Positions 36,946-47,921 of a stretch of DNA of 64,000 nucleotides are shown here, piece by piece. Position 1 is the first letter of the stretch; each line of letters starts with the position of its first letter. The notes beneath the pieces were generated by a model. The model made no database searches and had not been told where the DNA came from. It saw only the letters and a list, made by a program, of their open reading frames with translations. Made by a program: the position numbers and the translations under genes. This DNA comes from Cocos nucifera (Eukaryota > Streptophyta > Magnoliopsida > Arecales > Arecaceae). The DNA is taken from assembly GCA_006176705.1 (NCBI GenBank), contig QRFJ01000306.1, positions 434,001 to 498,000 on the forward strand, in the 5' to 3' direction.

Positions 36946-38075
36946 TGTTGGGGATAAATCCCGCTCCTGCCGAAGCCCGGCCCAACGCTCAGCCCAATGT
37001 AACCAGTAGCCGCTGAAGAGCTTCAGCGCCAGGCACCAGGCCGAACTCCCCTGCACCAAGGTCCGGGCCGAACTGCCTAGAGGCCGAATCAGCGAGCCCT
37101 GGCCGAACTCCTTCGGATCCCACGGCCGAGCTCCTTCGGACCGACCCCAGGCGAGCCCGGGCAGCCGAACTCCTTCGGATCCCACGGCCGAGCTCCTTCG
37201 GACCGACCCCAGGCGAGCCCGTGCAGCCGAACTCCTTCGGGCTTCCCACGGCCGAACTCCTTCGGACCGACCCCAGGCGAGCCCGTGCAGCCGAACTCCT
37301 TCGGACCGAACTCCTCAGCGAGCCCTGGCCGAACCAACTAGCAACCGAAGTCCTTCAACTGGCCAGCCGAGCTTCTTCGGGCCTCTCAGCGGCCGAACTC
37401 TACAGACGGCCGACCCTTCAGCCAGACGAACTCCCCCAGCTTCCCCCTCGGCCGAACTCTGTTACAAGTCCGAACTCCATTGGACGAACTGTCGCCTGCA
37501 GCAAGACCGGACGGCGCCTTCCTCTCCGTACCGGACTCCATGCGGCCGACGACTCGCCAGTATGGTTCCCACGATCTACCAGACGACGCCTTCCTCTCCG
37601 TACCGGACTCCATGCGGCCCGACGACTCGCCGGTATGGCTCCCACGATCTACCGGACGACGCCTTCCTCTCCGTACCGGACTCCATGCGGCCCACGACTC
37701 GCCGGTATGGCTCCCACGATCTACCGGACGACGCCTTCCTTCCCGTACCAAACTCCATGCTGCTCGACGACTCTCTGCCAGACGGCACAGCCGTCACCAT
37801 CAACTAAGCTCCGCTATAAAAGGACCCCTCCCGACATACTAAGGCTAAGCTCTCTGAACTCTCGGCTCTCTAAGCTCTCCTCCACACCTCTAAGCTCCGG
37901 AACTCATTCCGAGCACTCCATTACTGTTGGTCGGAAACTAACTTGACCGTCGGAGGGTCCTGCCGGAGCCACCACCCCACCGGTTCCGGGCGGGACTTCG
38001 TTTTGCAGGTCCCCGGCGGCGCCCAGCGGCTTCGATTGCGGCGACCTCCGGCGGCGACGGATTTCTGCACCAACA
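36946..38075 (+). repeat. 3' LTR of element B
   Basis: 1130 bp, near-identical to the 5' LTR apart from one additional 65-bp unit (GGGCTTCCCACGGCCGAACT..., about 37229-37293) in the U3 repeat region. TATAAAA is at 37815. Followed by the AGGTT TSD copy (38076-38080). Confidence 0.95.
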
Positions 38076-38245
38076 AGGTTCATACAGGATGTTGTTTTGA
38101 TGATGTGCTCTCTCCAACTTAGGCTAATCATCTTTATTGATTTTCTATAAAAAAATAAAAAAAATTAGAAATCTAAAAAATAAGATGATGGATTGCCTTC
38201 CAACAAGTGCTAAGTTTAAGATCTTCAGTCAGACTAAGCAATTCT

Positions 38246-39491
38246 ATCTATCTTGTGTCAAAAATTGGATTGATAAATTTCAATGATTTTGGATTGCCAA
38301 TCTTAGGAAGATAGCCTATGATCCCAATATTTATAAATTTTAGTATTTTATCGTCAATCTCAAAAAAATAATTCATGACCCCATTCTTAGTTAGTTTTAT
38401 ATTCTCAATTTTAAAAAAATAATTTATGAACCCATTTATAGACTCTTGTTTATTAAGAATTTCATCAATTTGTTCTTCTAATATGCTTATATATTGAATT
38501 TTTGGCTTAAGGGTTGAGTTCGATGTAATGAGTATCGGAAGGATATTAATTGGTTCTAAACATGCGTACTCATGTATGATCAAAGAAGGATTCAGTTTTG
38601 AAAAAGATGGTGATTCTAGAAAAAACGCTATTAGAACAGGTATTGATTCATATTTCTTAATCCCTAAGGTAGTGAAACTAAAGTTTGATGGCTCTAATAA
38701 TTTATTCATATTTTTAGTATATCCATCTATATTAAAATCGTCCATCCCAAAAGGATCCCTACTTGTATTATTGAGTCATGAGAAATAATTCTAAGGGTAT
38801 CTTTCTTAATTACATTTTTAGGAACATCCACCTCAAAATAATTTTCAGTTTGTGTACTGGACTGTTCTATAAGGATTTCATGAACATTGGAGCTCTCAAT
38901 TATATATTGCTCTCTTGAGTCACTTATGAGCTGACTAGATAATTCTTCGTCCTCCCAACTATTAAGTGTCGCAGTTAATTGACTAACTTGGATTTCTAGC
39001 TTGGCTATTGATTGAGTTTGGGTTTCTAACATATATAAAATATTCTCTTTAAATGTCGAACTATAGGGACTTGAAGAGGGTTGTGGAATATTTTGATATT
39101 GATACGATGTATAAGTTTTCTCCGAATCAGTTGCTGGTTGTAGTGTCACATAAAAATTTGAATAGTTTTTCAAATCCAGATTATAGGTATTATGAGAAGA
39201 ATTGTAATAAGTAGTAAATTTTCAAGATTGATATGTGACTGGACATTCACTAACCAGGTGGATTGGACTTGAACATATATCACACACATGCAAAGATGAG
39301 GTAGGATAGTATCTCATATTCAATAAATGATCAAATTTTTGGAACAACTCTTCTACCTGATTGTGGATATCTATGGAGTTTCTAGTCTCATAGATTCCAC
39401 CACTATTAGGTTCATACATGGGTGTATAGGGATTATAGATATAAGAAGAAGGGATAAAATATTTCCTCAATTGATGAAAGGGTGCAGCCAT
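38246..39491 (-). pseudogene. Gag-like region of the Athila-like element
   Basis: Three consecutive minus-strand open blocks separated by stops: 39491-39222, 39173-38727 and 38745-38248. The first starts MAAPFHQLRKYFIPSS and ends in a CX2CX4HX4C zinc knuckle (CDICSSPIHLVSEC, about 39280-39240). The second contains LETQTQSIAKLEIQVSQLTA (about 39030-38970), resembling the helical Q-rich segment that follows the zinc knuckle in Athila/Tat gags, then an acidic linker. The third is unrecognised. Capsid sequence upstream of the knuckle is not evident. No pol follows. I infer gag ancestry from the knuckle and the Q-rich helix; it is not intact. Confidence 0.55.
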
Positions 39492-40263
39492 AATTCTAGG
39501 TTTATCTGCTCTAAGGGTTCATTCCATTTCAGGGTCTAGAGATTGGATTTTTGGTCATGATGAACAATGCCCAAGTAAACACCCTACAATACCTTAGAGC
39601 AAACACAGAAAGATTTTAATTTTTTTAAATTTTTTTAATAAGATAAAAAAAAGATAAAAAAATTATAAAGATGAGAGCCTAGAGAATCCTAAAACTAAAA
39701 AATATATTATAGGAGTTTTATTAGGTTTAATGTTAGTTAGCAATCAAGTTATACAATCAATTCTAGCTAAGAGCTATCCTAAATCTAGATAACTTCTAAC
39801 TACCAAGATCACCTTCAAGCCCTCTAAGTATAGAATCAGCTACTCAACTGGCTAGGTAAGTATAAGATCAGTGGAAGTCCCCCCGTTGCTTATCTTAAAC
39901 ATCAATTATTCTTGGCAAGGTAAGCTAATGGAATCAATTATAAACCATCTTTCTCGGGCCCAATCATCCTTAAACTACTTGCCTTAGACACCAGTCAAAC
40001 TAACTAACCTTAATCTGGTCCAACTCTTAGGATTTCTTGTTCTAATAAGCTCGATATCCTAAGATCAATGTCTAATTGATTTTAGATTAAGGTCTAGGTT
40101 ATGCAGATACAATAAAATGATTTATGGGCTAAGAAAGGATGATCAAATTCTCATCTTATTTTATTTAATTGGGTTTAGTGCCCTTAAAGTATCTTATGGA
40201 TATGCAATGCAAATAAAATAAGATGTCCAATCAAAAATAAAAAGTTTTTACTTGTTACATTTT
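39492..40263 (-). other. Leader of the Athila-like element
   Basis: Non-coding AT-rich sequence between the PBS side and the gag-like region on the minus strand. No open frame of note. Confidence 0.5.
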
Positions 40264-40268
40264 GTGGT
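40264..40268 (+). other. Target-site duplication of element C, left copy
   Basis: GTGGT, identical to 46169-46173 on the right and also to 60290-60294, beside LTR D. Confidence 0.95.
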
Positions 40269-41263
40269 TGTTGGGGATAAATCCCGCTCATGCCGAAGCC
40301 CGACCCGACGCTCAGCCCAATGTAATCAGTAGCCGCTGAAGAGCTTTAGCGCCAGGCGCCAGGCCGAGCCCCTACCACGGCCGAACTGCCTAGAGGCCGA
40401 ACTCCCCTGCACCAAGGTCCGGGCCGAACTCCCTCCGCCCGCCGAACTTCCCGACGGCCGAGCTCCTTGGACTCCAAGCGGCAGGACTTCTTCGGGAGAC
40501 GGACTCCTCCCAGACGCCCATTCGGCCACCCGAACTCCTCTCGGGTTTTCCTTTCGGACCGACTCCAGGCGAGCCCAAGCGGCCGAACCCCTTCGGGCCA
40601 ACTCCAAGCGGCCGAGCTTCAATGAAGTCCTCTCAGCGGCCGAACTCTGTCACAAGTCCGAACTCCTTCGGACGAACTGTCGCCTGCAGCAAGACCGGAC
40701 GGCACCTTCCTCTCCGTACCGGACTCCATGCAGCCCACGACTCGCCAGTATGGCTCCCACGATCCACCGGACGACGCCTTCCTCTCCGTACCGGACTCCA
40801 TGCGGCCCACGACTCGCCAGTATGGCTCCCACGATCCACCGGACGACGCCTTCCTCTCCGTACCGGACTCCATGCGGCCCACGACGTGCCAGTATGGCTC
40901 CCACGATCCACCGGACGATGCCGTCCTCTCCGTACCGAACTCCATGCTGCCCGACGACTCTCTGCCAGACGGCACAGCCGTCACCATCAACTAAGCTCCG
41001 CTATAAAAGGACCCCTCCCGACATACTAAGGCTAAGCTCTCTGAACTCTCGACTCTCTAAGCTCTCCTCCACATCTCTAAGCTCCGGAACTCATTCCGAG
41101 CACTCCATTACTGTTGGCCGGAAACTAACTTGACCGTCGGAGGGTCCTGCCGGAGCCACCACCCCACCGGTTCCGGACGGGACTTCGTTTTGCAGGTCCC
41201 CGGCGGCGCCTCAGCGGCCTCGATTGCGGCGACCTCCGGCGGCGACGGATTTCTGCACCAACA
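40269..41263 (+). repeat. 5' LTR of element C
   Basis: TGTTGGGGATAAATCCCGCT to CTGCACCAACA, 995 bp. About three 73-bp repeats (40710-40930) lie directly upstream of the TATA box (TATAAAA, 41002-41008). Confidence 0.95.
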
Positions 41264-41394
41264 GATTGGCGCTAGAAGGAAGGGCCTGAACCTTCGAGGT
41301 TCCCTTGTTCTTAAAGGAGTGCTCGGCGACGATTTCCTTCCCCTGCTCCGGATCTCTCTTCTCCCTCTTCAGAATTCCTTTTCTGGAAAGAAAA

Positions 41395-42860
41395 ATGCCC
41401 CCCAGAAGAGCTTCGACCCGGAGGTCGGCAGCCTCCGCGGCCCGATCCCGTTCGGGTCCGTCCGCTCCCTGCTCCGGCCCCGGTGACTCGGGCCCGCTCT
41501 ATAGCCGCGGTGGATACGGAGCAGTTCAACCAGCTCATCCGAGCACGTTCGCGGTCTCACGGAGGCGGTGCAGGCGGTGCTGCACCAACAAGTCCCAGTG
41601 CCGACCCGACCGGCGAACCCACCATTGGGAAGTCGGGAATCCAGTCCAAGAGCGACCAAGGCCTGGGCAGCCCGACCTCCGATACCCGGATTGGAGAGGC
41701 GGAAAGGAGGGAGGGATCCGTGTTCGGATCATTGTTATCGACCAAGGGGTGAGAGCCTCGCGCCCATCTCTCACCAGAAAGCCTTGGAGATCAGAGACCG
41801 TGAGGACCTGCTGGGGCCAAAGGCTCTTGGAAATGAACCGGCGAATTGAAGAACTTCGTCCCCCCTCGCGCGTGGTGATGACGGCGTTTGTGCAGACCCT
41901 CCTTTCTCGCAGAAAATCATGCAAGAACCTGTTCCACCGACCTTCGAGCTCCCTCAACTGGAAAGCTACGATGGAACTTCTGATCCGGTTGATCACCTGG
42001 GGGCCTTCCGGGCCATGATGCTGCTTCACGGCGCTTCAGATGCCGTGCTGTGCCGAGCCTTCCCGTCTACCTTAAAGGGAGCAGCGAGGAACTGGTACTC
42101 GGCGTTGAAGCCCAACACGATCTTCTCTTTCGACCAGATGAGCAGTCGGTTCGCGGCCCACTTCATCAGCAGCCGACGACCGAGCCGAGGTTCAGATTCC
42201 CTGATGAGCGTCAAGCAGAAGCAAGGGGAATCCATCCGGACTTACGTCACTCGATTCAACGCCGCGGCATTGGAAGTCCGGGACCTGGACCAGTCTGTCG
42301 CGATGGCCGCACTTAAGGGCGGCCTTCAGAAAAATAACTTGCTGTTCTCTCTGGAAAAAAGGTATCCCAGGGACTTCGCCGACCTGCTGGCTCGAGCCGA
42401 GAGATATGCCCGTGCGGAAGAAGCCTTCAAATTGAAAGATGAGGAGCTCGTCAGAAAGGACCGGCTGGCGGACGAGGAAGAGCTGGGTGAAGCTCGGCTG
42501 CACTCGCAGACCCCCTACGAAAGCAGGCGGGCCCGAACTCCTCGAACTCGCCCTGATAAAGAGGCGCGAAGGAGTCCTCCTCCCGGAAGGTTCCGCCGCT
42601 ATGCCCCCCTCAACGCTCCTCGAACCCAGATTCTCACCGAAGTAAAACACCAGCTGCCAAGACCGGAAGGATTACGATCTCCCCCAAACAAGCGCGATCG
42701 AAATAAGTACTGCCTCTACCATCACGACCACGGCCACGACACGGAGGGATGCATCCAGCTCCGAGACGAAATTGAGGAGCTCGTCAGAACGGGTCGGCTG
42801 GGTAAATTCCTCCGGTACCGGCCTGAAGCAGAAAAAGATCGGCTAAGGGCGCTGCCGTAG
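41395..42860 (+). pseudogene. Tat-like gag of element C, longest copy with the zinc-binding region
   Basis: The start MPPRRASTRRSAASAARS at 41395 matches element B. A +1 indel near 41450 and further small indels up to about 41880 shift the frame in the N-terminal third, so the protein is not continuous. From 41919 to 42860 the frame is open (313 codons). It covers the capsid-type gag domain, the Arg-rich linker (RRARTPRTRPDKEARRSPPP), and a finger CLYHHDHGHDTEGC (CX2HX4HX4C) at about 42712-42753, then LRDEIEELVRTGRLGKF. This is the best view of the complete family gag in the window. The 16-bp repeats GAGGAGCTCGTCAGAA at 42441 and 42774 are the ones that bound the deletion in element B. Confidence 0.85.
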
Positions 42861-43040
42861 CCAGAGACTGCAAGAAGGTCGGCCACCTTACGGCGTCGTT
42901 CACATTGCCCCTGGGAAGATCTCGGTGCATCAGCGATTCGCCGTCTCCCAGCAACAAGAGCTTGCACCAAATTGAGGAGTTCAGCATGAGGAGGTCGTCC
43001 ACCCCGGAACTTATTGCCGAAGAAATGCGGAGGAACAACG
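42861..43040 (+). pseudogene. Pol-end relic after gag in element C
   Basis: Aligns with 34701-34880 of element B and 9061-9300 of element A (GGCCACCTTACGGCGTC, then GAGGAGGTCGTCCACCCCGG). Represents what is left between gag and the 3' region. Confidence 0.5.
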
Positions 43041-43171
43041 TTATCACGATCTTGAAATACAGAATTTGGGGGATGCGCTACTAGTAACTTCCTTTCAATA
43101 AAATTTCTTTCTTTCGATAATATTATTCCTGGATGCGAAAACCATGTAGTGACAGGGAAAAAGCGGCCAAC

Positions 43172-43208
43172 CGCGTTAGGAACAGGAGGAGAACCTCGTC
43201 CTAACGCG
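43172..43208 (+). promoter_or_regulatory. Conserved inverted repeat in the element C 3' region
   Basis: CGCGTTAGGA (43172-43181) and TCCTAACGCG (43199-43208) pair perfectly over 10 bp around a 17-nt loop that contains a second pair, GAGG..CCTC. Confidence 0.6.
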
Positions 43209-44960
43209 AGCAATAAGCTCGGTCGCAGGAGATAAGATCTCCCCCGAGTGAAGCTCGGCCGCAGGAGATAAGATCTCCCCCGAGCGCGCACTTCAACCTC
43301 GGCTAGAGATAAGATCTCTCCCGAGCGACCGTTGACAACCTCGGCTAGAGATAAGATCTCTCCCGAGCGACCGAACAACCTCGGTTAGGAACAGGAGGAG
43401 AACCTCGTTGACAACCTCGGCTAGAGATAAGATCTCTCCCGAGCGACCGAACAACCTCGGTTAGGAACAGGAGGAGAACCTCGTCCTAACACGAGCACCA
43501 ACCTCGGCTAGAGATAAGATCTCTCCCGAGCGACCGTTGACAACCTCGGCTAGAGATAAGATCTCTCCCGAGCGACCGGAACAACCTCGGTTAGGAACAG
43601 GAGGAGAACCTCGTCCTAACACGAGCACCAACCTCGGCTAGAGATAAGATCTCTCCCGAGCGACCGGAACAACCTCGGTTAGGAACAGGAGGAGAACCTC
43701 GTCCTAACACGAGCACCAACCTCGGCTAGAGATAAGATCTCTCCCGAGCGACCGTTGACAACCTCGGCTAGAGATAAGATCTCTCCCGAGCGACCGGAAC
43801 AACCTCGGTTAGGAACAGGAGGAGAACCTCGTCCTAACACGAGCACCAACCTCGGCTAGAGATAAGATCTCTCCCGAGCGACCGAACAACCTCGGTTAGG
43901 AACAGGAGGAGAACCTCGTCCTAACACGAGCACAACCTCGGCTAGAGATAAGATCTCTCCCGAGCGACCGGAACAACCTCGGTTAGGAACAGGAGGAGAA
44001 CCTCGTCCTAACACGAGTGCCAACCTCGGCTAGAGATAAGATCTCTCCCGAGCGACCGTTGACAACCTCGGCTAGAGATAAGATCTCTCCCGAGCGACCG
44101 TGAACAACCTCGGTTAGGAACAGGAGGAGAACCTCGTCCTAACACGAGCACCAACCTCGGCTAGAGATAAGATCTCTCCCGAGCGGACGGACACTCGGTT
44201 AGGAACAGGAGAGAACCTCGTCTAAACGAGTTGTCAACCTCGGCTAGAGATAAGATCTCTCCGACGACCGTTGACAACCTCGGCTAGAGATAAAGATCTC
44301 TCCCGAGCGACCGGAACAACCCGGTTAGGAACAGGAGGAGAACTCGTCCTAAACACGAGTGCCCAACCTCGGCTAGAGATAGATCTCTCCGAGCGACCGG
44401 AAACACTTTCATTAGGAACAGGAAGGAGAACTCGTCTAACACGAGCACCAACCTCGGCTAGAGATAAGATCTCTCCCGAGCGACCGTTGACACCTCGGCT
44501 AGAGATAAGATCTTCCGAGTGACCGGAAACACCTCGGTTAGGACAGGAGGAGAACCTCGTCCTAACACGAGCACCAAACCTCGCTAGAGATAAGATCTCT
44601 CCCCGAGCGATCGGAACAACCTCGTTAGGAACAGGAGGAGAACCTCGTCCTACACGAGCACCAACGCTCGGCTAGAGATAAGATCTCTCCCGAGCGACCG
44701 GAACAATCCTCGGTTAAGGAACAAGGAAGGAGAACCTCGTCCTAACACGAGTGCCAACTCGGCCGTAGGAGATAAGATCTCCCCGAGGGAAGTCAGTGCA
44801 GGAGATAAGATCTCCCCCGAGCGCGAACTTCACTTCGGCTGCAGGAGATATAGCTCTCCCCGAGGAAAGCTCGCCGTAGGAATAAGATCTTCCCCGAGCG
44901 GCACTTCAACTCGGCTGCAAGATAGGAGGGTCTCCCTCAGAAGTCGACTTCACTGATTGA
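43209..44960 (+). repeat. Mixed tandem array of two hairpin modules in element C
   Basis: Module 1, CTCGGCTAGAGATAAGATCT and CTCCCGAGCGACCG, holds AGAGAT-AAG-ATCTCT nested in CTCGG..CCGAG. Module 2, GTTAGGAACAGGAGGAGAAC and CTCGTCCTAACACGAG, holds GTTAGGA..TCCTAAC. They alternate in varying order. The flanks of the array (43221-43290 and 44765-44920) carry GCAGGAGAT..ATCTCC forms as in element A. Units after about 44170 have frequent single-base indels. Confidence 0.9.
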
Positions 44961-45259
44961 AGATAATGTTCGCCCCGAGGAGCTCAATCCGACCTCGACG
45001 AAAGGAGGCGAGTTTTACTTTCGGCTTCAACATCAGCTTCATCGACTTTAGCTGGAAACGAGTTTCCATTTCAACTCCAAATATCGACTGAAGATGAGGT
45101 CTCCAAGCTCAGCCTCAACTTCAGCGTCAATATTGGCTGGAGATGAGACCTCCCCGAGCTTCAGCTGCAACAAATGCGGAGCCTGGAAGAAGACTTCGGC
45201 AGTCGCCTGTTTTGGTACTCCTTCCTTCAATTTTTGAACTCGGGAGTGGGAGGGGCTAC

Positions 45260-46168
45260 TGTTGGGGATAAATCTCCGCTCCTGCCGAAGCCCGGCCCGA
45301 GCTCAGCCCAATGTAACCAGTAGCCGCTGAAGAGCTTTAGCGCCAGGCCCAGGCCGAGCCTACCACGGCCGAAACTGCTAGAGGCCGAACTCCCTGCACA
45401 AAGGTCGGGCCGAACTCCCCTCCGCCCGCGAACTCCCGACGGCCGAGCTCCTTGGACTCCAAGCGGCAGCTTCTTCGGGACGGACTCTCCCAGACGCCGT
45501 TCGGCCACCGAACTCCTCTCGGTTTTCCTTTCGGACGACTCCAGGCGACCAGGCGGCCGACCCCTTCGGGCCGACTCACGGCCGAGCTTCAATGAAGTCC
45601 TCTCAGCGCCGAACTCTGTCACAAGTTCGAACTCCTTCGGACGAACTGTCGCTTGCAGCAGACTCGGACGGCACCTGTCCTCTCCGTACGGGACTCCATG
45701 CAGCCCACGACTCGCCAGATGGCTCCCACGATCCACGGCGATGCTTCCTCTCCGTACGGACCTCCATGCAGGCCCACGATGCCGTATGGCTCCCACGATC
45801 ACCGGACGGAGCTTCCTCTCGTATGGACTCCATGCGGCCACGACGTGCCGTATGGCCTCCACGATCACCGGACGATGCGCTCTCCTACCGAACTCATGCT
45901 GTCCGACGACTCTCTGCAGATGGCACAGCCGCACCATCAACTAAGCTTCGCGTAAAAGGACCCTCCGACATACTAAGGCTAAGCTCTCTGACTCTTCGAC
46001 TCCCTCAAGCTCCGAACCATTCCGAGCACTCTCATTACTGTTGGCGGAAACTAACTTGACCGTCGGAGGTTGCGGAGCACCACCCATCGTTCCGACGGAA
46101 CTTCGTTTTGCAGGTCCCGGCGGCGACCTAGCGGCCTCGATTCCGGCACGACGGAAATCTGCACAACA
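45260..46168 (+). repeat. 3' LTR of element C, indel-rich
   Basis: 909 bp. The TATA region reads CGCGTAAAAGG in place of GCTATAAAAGG. The U5 end (TTCCGGC..ACGGAAATCTGCAC) differs from the 5' LTR but matches LTR D at 59212-60289. Followed by GTGGT (46169-46173). Confidence 0.85.
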
Positions 46169-46374
46169 GTGGTAAGTCTAATGCTCCTAACGCTTATTGG
46201 TGTAGTATAATTTATTATTATTTTTTTATTTTTTATATTTTTTTAAAAAAATATTTTTAACTATTTTTAATTTTTATTAATTTTTATTAATTTTTAATTT
46301 TTTATTATTTATATTATTTATTTTTATTTTAATTATATTATATTATTTTTTAATTATTTTTAAGCAACTAAATA

Positions 46375-46393
46375 CGATCCTTGGCATGATGCA
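46375..46393 (-). promoter_or_regulatory. Primer-binding site of the Athila-like element
   Basis: Lies next to the 5' LTR on the minus strand. The better-preserved version at 60530-60510 reads TGGCATCATTGCCAAGGAT. That equals the tRNA-Asp PBS TGGCGCCGTTGCCGGGGAT except for transitions (G to A, C to T), as expected from cytosine deamination. Confidence 0.6.
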
Positions 46394-46395
46394 AT

Positions 46396-47921
46396 TGATC
46401 AATCACTGCATAACGGTCAAAAATAAAATCTAACTCATGCATATAAATAGGATAGTCAATATCATATCCTTAGGAATTGTATTAATTATATTTAAATTAT
46501 AAATTAAAAATATTAATAATTAATTAATTAAAAGACTACTTAAATTAATTAAAAAAATTAAATAGAAATTAATTAAAAGAGGAGTTACAAGTCTAAAGTG
46601 GATTTTTGGGATCTCAATTGATTTTTATCTGATAGCTGGTATTCTTTTTTAAGATACCGTATTCTTTTTTTAAGATACTGTAAATTGATATCTAACCAAT
46701 AAAATATAACCTATCTTAGAGAACACGACCTGTACCACTTAGATCACAATCCATTTCTTAAAGTATAGACTAGTCTAAATTTGAATTAGATAGAATAAAT
46801 GAATTAATCTTAAATATAAGCTTACGTAAGAGTACGAACTGTACTCATAATTATGAGTCCCATAAATTATTCTAGATCAATCTTATAAAGATACATAAAA
46901 TATTATAAATAAAAAATCATTTTATTATAATTAAAAAATATAAAAATAAAAAATACTGTCAACATAAGACTACTATCATGATTGTTTGAGAACTAATGAT
47001 TAGCTAGACATCGAAAGCTTCTTATTGAAATCTGTCATCCTGACATCTGAGATCTTTCTCAATAACTGAAAACAGAATCATATTAAGAGAAAAGATTTTA
47101 CTGAGAAGAATGATTTAAATTTATGGAGAAAGAAAGAAGAAAATAAATTATTTACGGCGTTTTAGAGCAGAAGGAGAGAGGAAAGGTAAGAGAGAGGAGG
47201 CCGTGAAAAGGCTTGAGAGGCTGCCCTGCGGCGTGCGCAAAAATATATGAGGAGAGGATGAGTCAGAGTTTGTAATTGAAATAAATCTTTAAAACAATTA
47301 TATTTGATCGGTTGATTTATCTCGATGATTGCTTTAGCACTCGTCCCAGAAAGACTTGGCCACGAACCGCATGCCGCATGCAGTACCACACTCACGACGG
47401 ACTGCTAACCAAGCTTCACGCACCCGTTATAATCTCACACAGACGGCGCTATACCGTCGCATGAAACCGTGGGCCGGCAAATCCTCATGAAACCGCAGCC
47501 GCACGGCCTTTTAACTCCCAACTTGATGCCGCGTAAAAAAGATTGACCGTCGCTCAAACGAACCACCAACTGGCGTTTAAAACCAAATCAGCAGCAACCC
47601 TTTTAACCCAATAATTCCTAATAAAAAAAGAAAGATTTATGTGTGTTTTTTATAATCCATACATCTACTTCTTTATTTGGATTCCTATTTTTAATTTTCT
47701 ATAATAATATAATGCATCTTCTTGCTTTTAATTTAAAATATCGTCTGAAATACAAGTTATCTCAAATTTTTCTTCGTTGTACCACAACGTCACAGACTTC
47801 TTTCAAGTGGTGATCGCTATTGTTCTACAAAAATAGATATAAAATATTAATTCTTAAAAAATTAAAATAATTAATTAATAAATTATATTTATACGGATAT
47901 ATTATATTAATATATACATTA
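46396..47921 (-). repeat. 5' LTR of the Athila-like element
   Basis: Plus-strand ends TGATCAATCACTGCATAACG and ATATATACATTA. Aligns along its length with 60536-62046 with many single-base indels, and with 30391-31453 apart from the 430-bp segment missing there. Confidence 0.75.

Larger units (their letters stand above)
32394..38075 (+). mobile_element. Ty3/gypsy Tat-like element B, gag-only, young
   Basis: Complete non-autonomous element with a perfect 5-bp TSD: 5' LTR 32394-33458, PBS 33461-33480, intact gag frame 33597-34700, a GC-rich region with degenerate repeats 34701-35700, a 115-bp tandem array 35756-36475, polypurine-like tract 36924-36945, and 3' LTR 36946-38075. By eye the two LTRs differ at about ten positions plus one 65-bp unit, so insertion is recent relative to element A. 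No protease, RT, RNase H or integrase. It sits inside the Athila-like element. Confidence 0.95.
40269..46168 (+). mobile_element. Ty3/gypsy Tat-like element C, gag-only
   Basis: 5' LTR 40269-41263, PBS-like TTGGCGC 41266, gag 41395-42860, pol-end relic 42861-43040, mixed tandem array 43172-44960, polypurine-like tract 45238-45259, 3' LTR 45260-46168. The TSD GTGGT is perfect. No protease, RT, RNase H or integrase. From about 44170 to the end, repeat units and LTR show many single-base gains and losses relative to earlier copies, unlike the first 4 kb. Nested in the leader of the Athila-like element. Confidence 0.95.
30391..47921 (-). mobile_element. Athila-like, gag-only Ty3/gypsy element carrying nested elements B and C
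   Basis: Minus-strand element inserted in the TNP2 exon. Reading from its 5' end: 5' LTR 47921-46396, PBS 46393-46375, leader 46374-46169 and 40268-39492, gag-like region 39491-38246, remaining interior 38245-38081 and 32393-31467, polypurine tract 31466-31454, and 3' LTR 31453-30391. Element C splits the leader and element B splits the interior. With B and C removed, the interior is only about 3.3 kb and lacks RT, RNase H and integrase. The lineage call rests on the tRNA-Asp-type PBS and gag features. Confidence 0.65.

Noticed and set aside
43209..44960. CRISPR-like regular repeats
   Set aside because: The repeats are contiguous tandem units within an LTR element of a plant genome, with no unique spacers and no cas genes.
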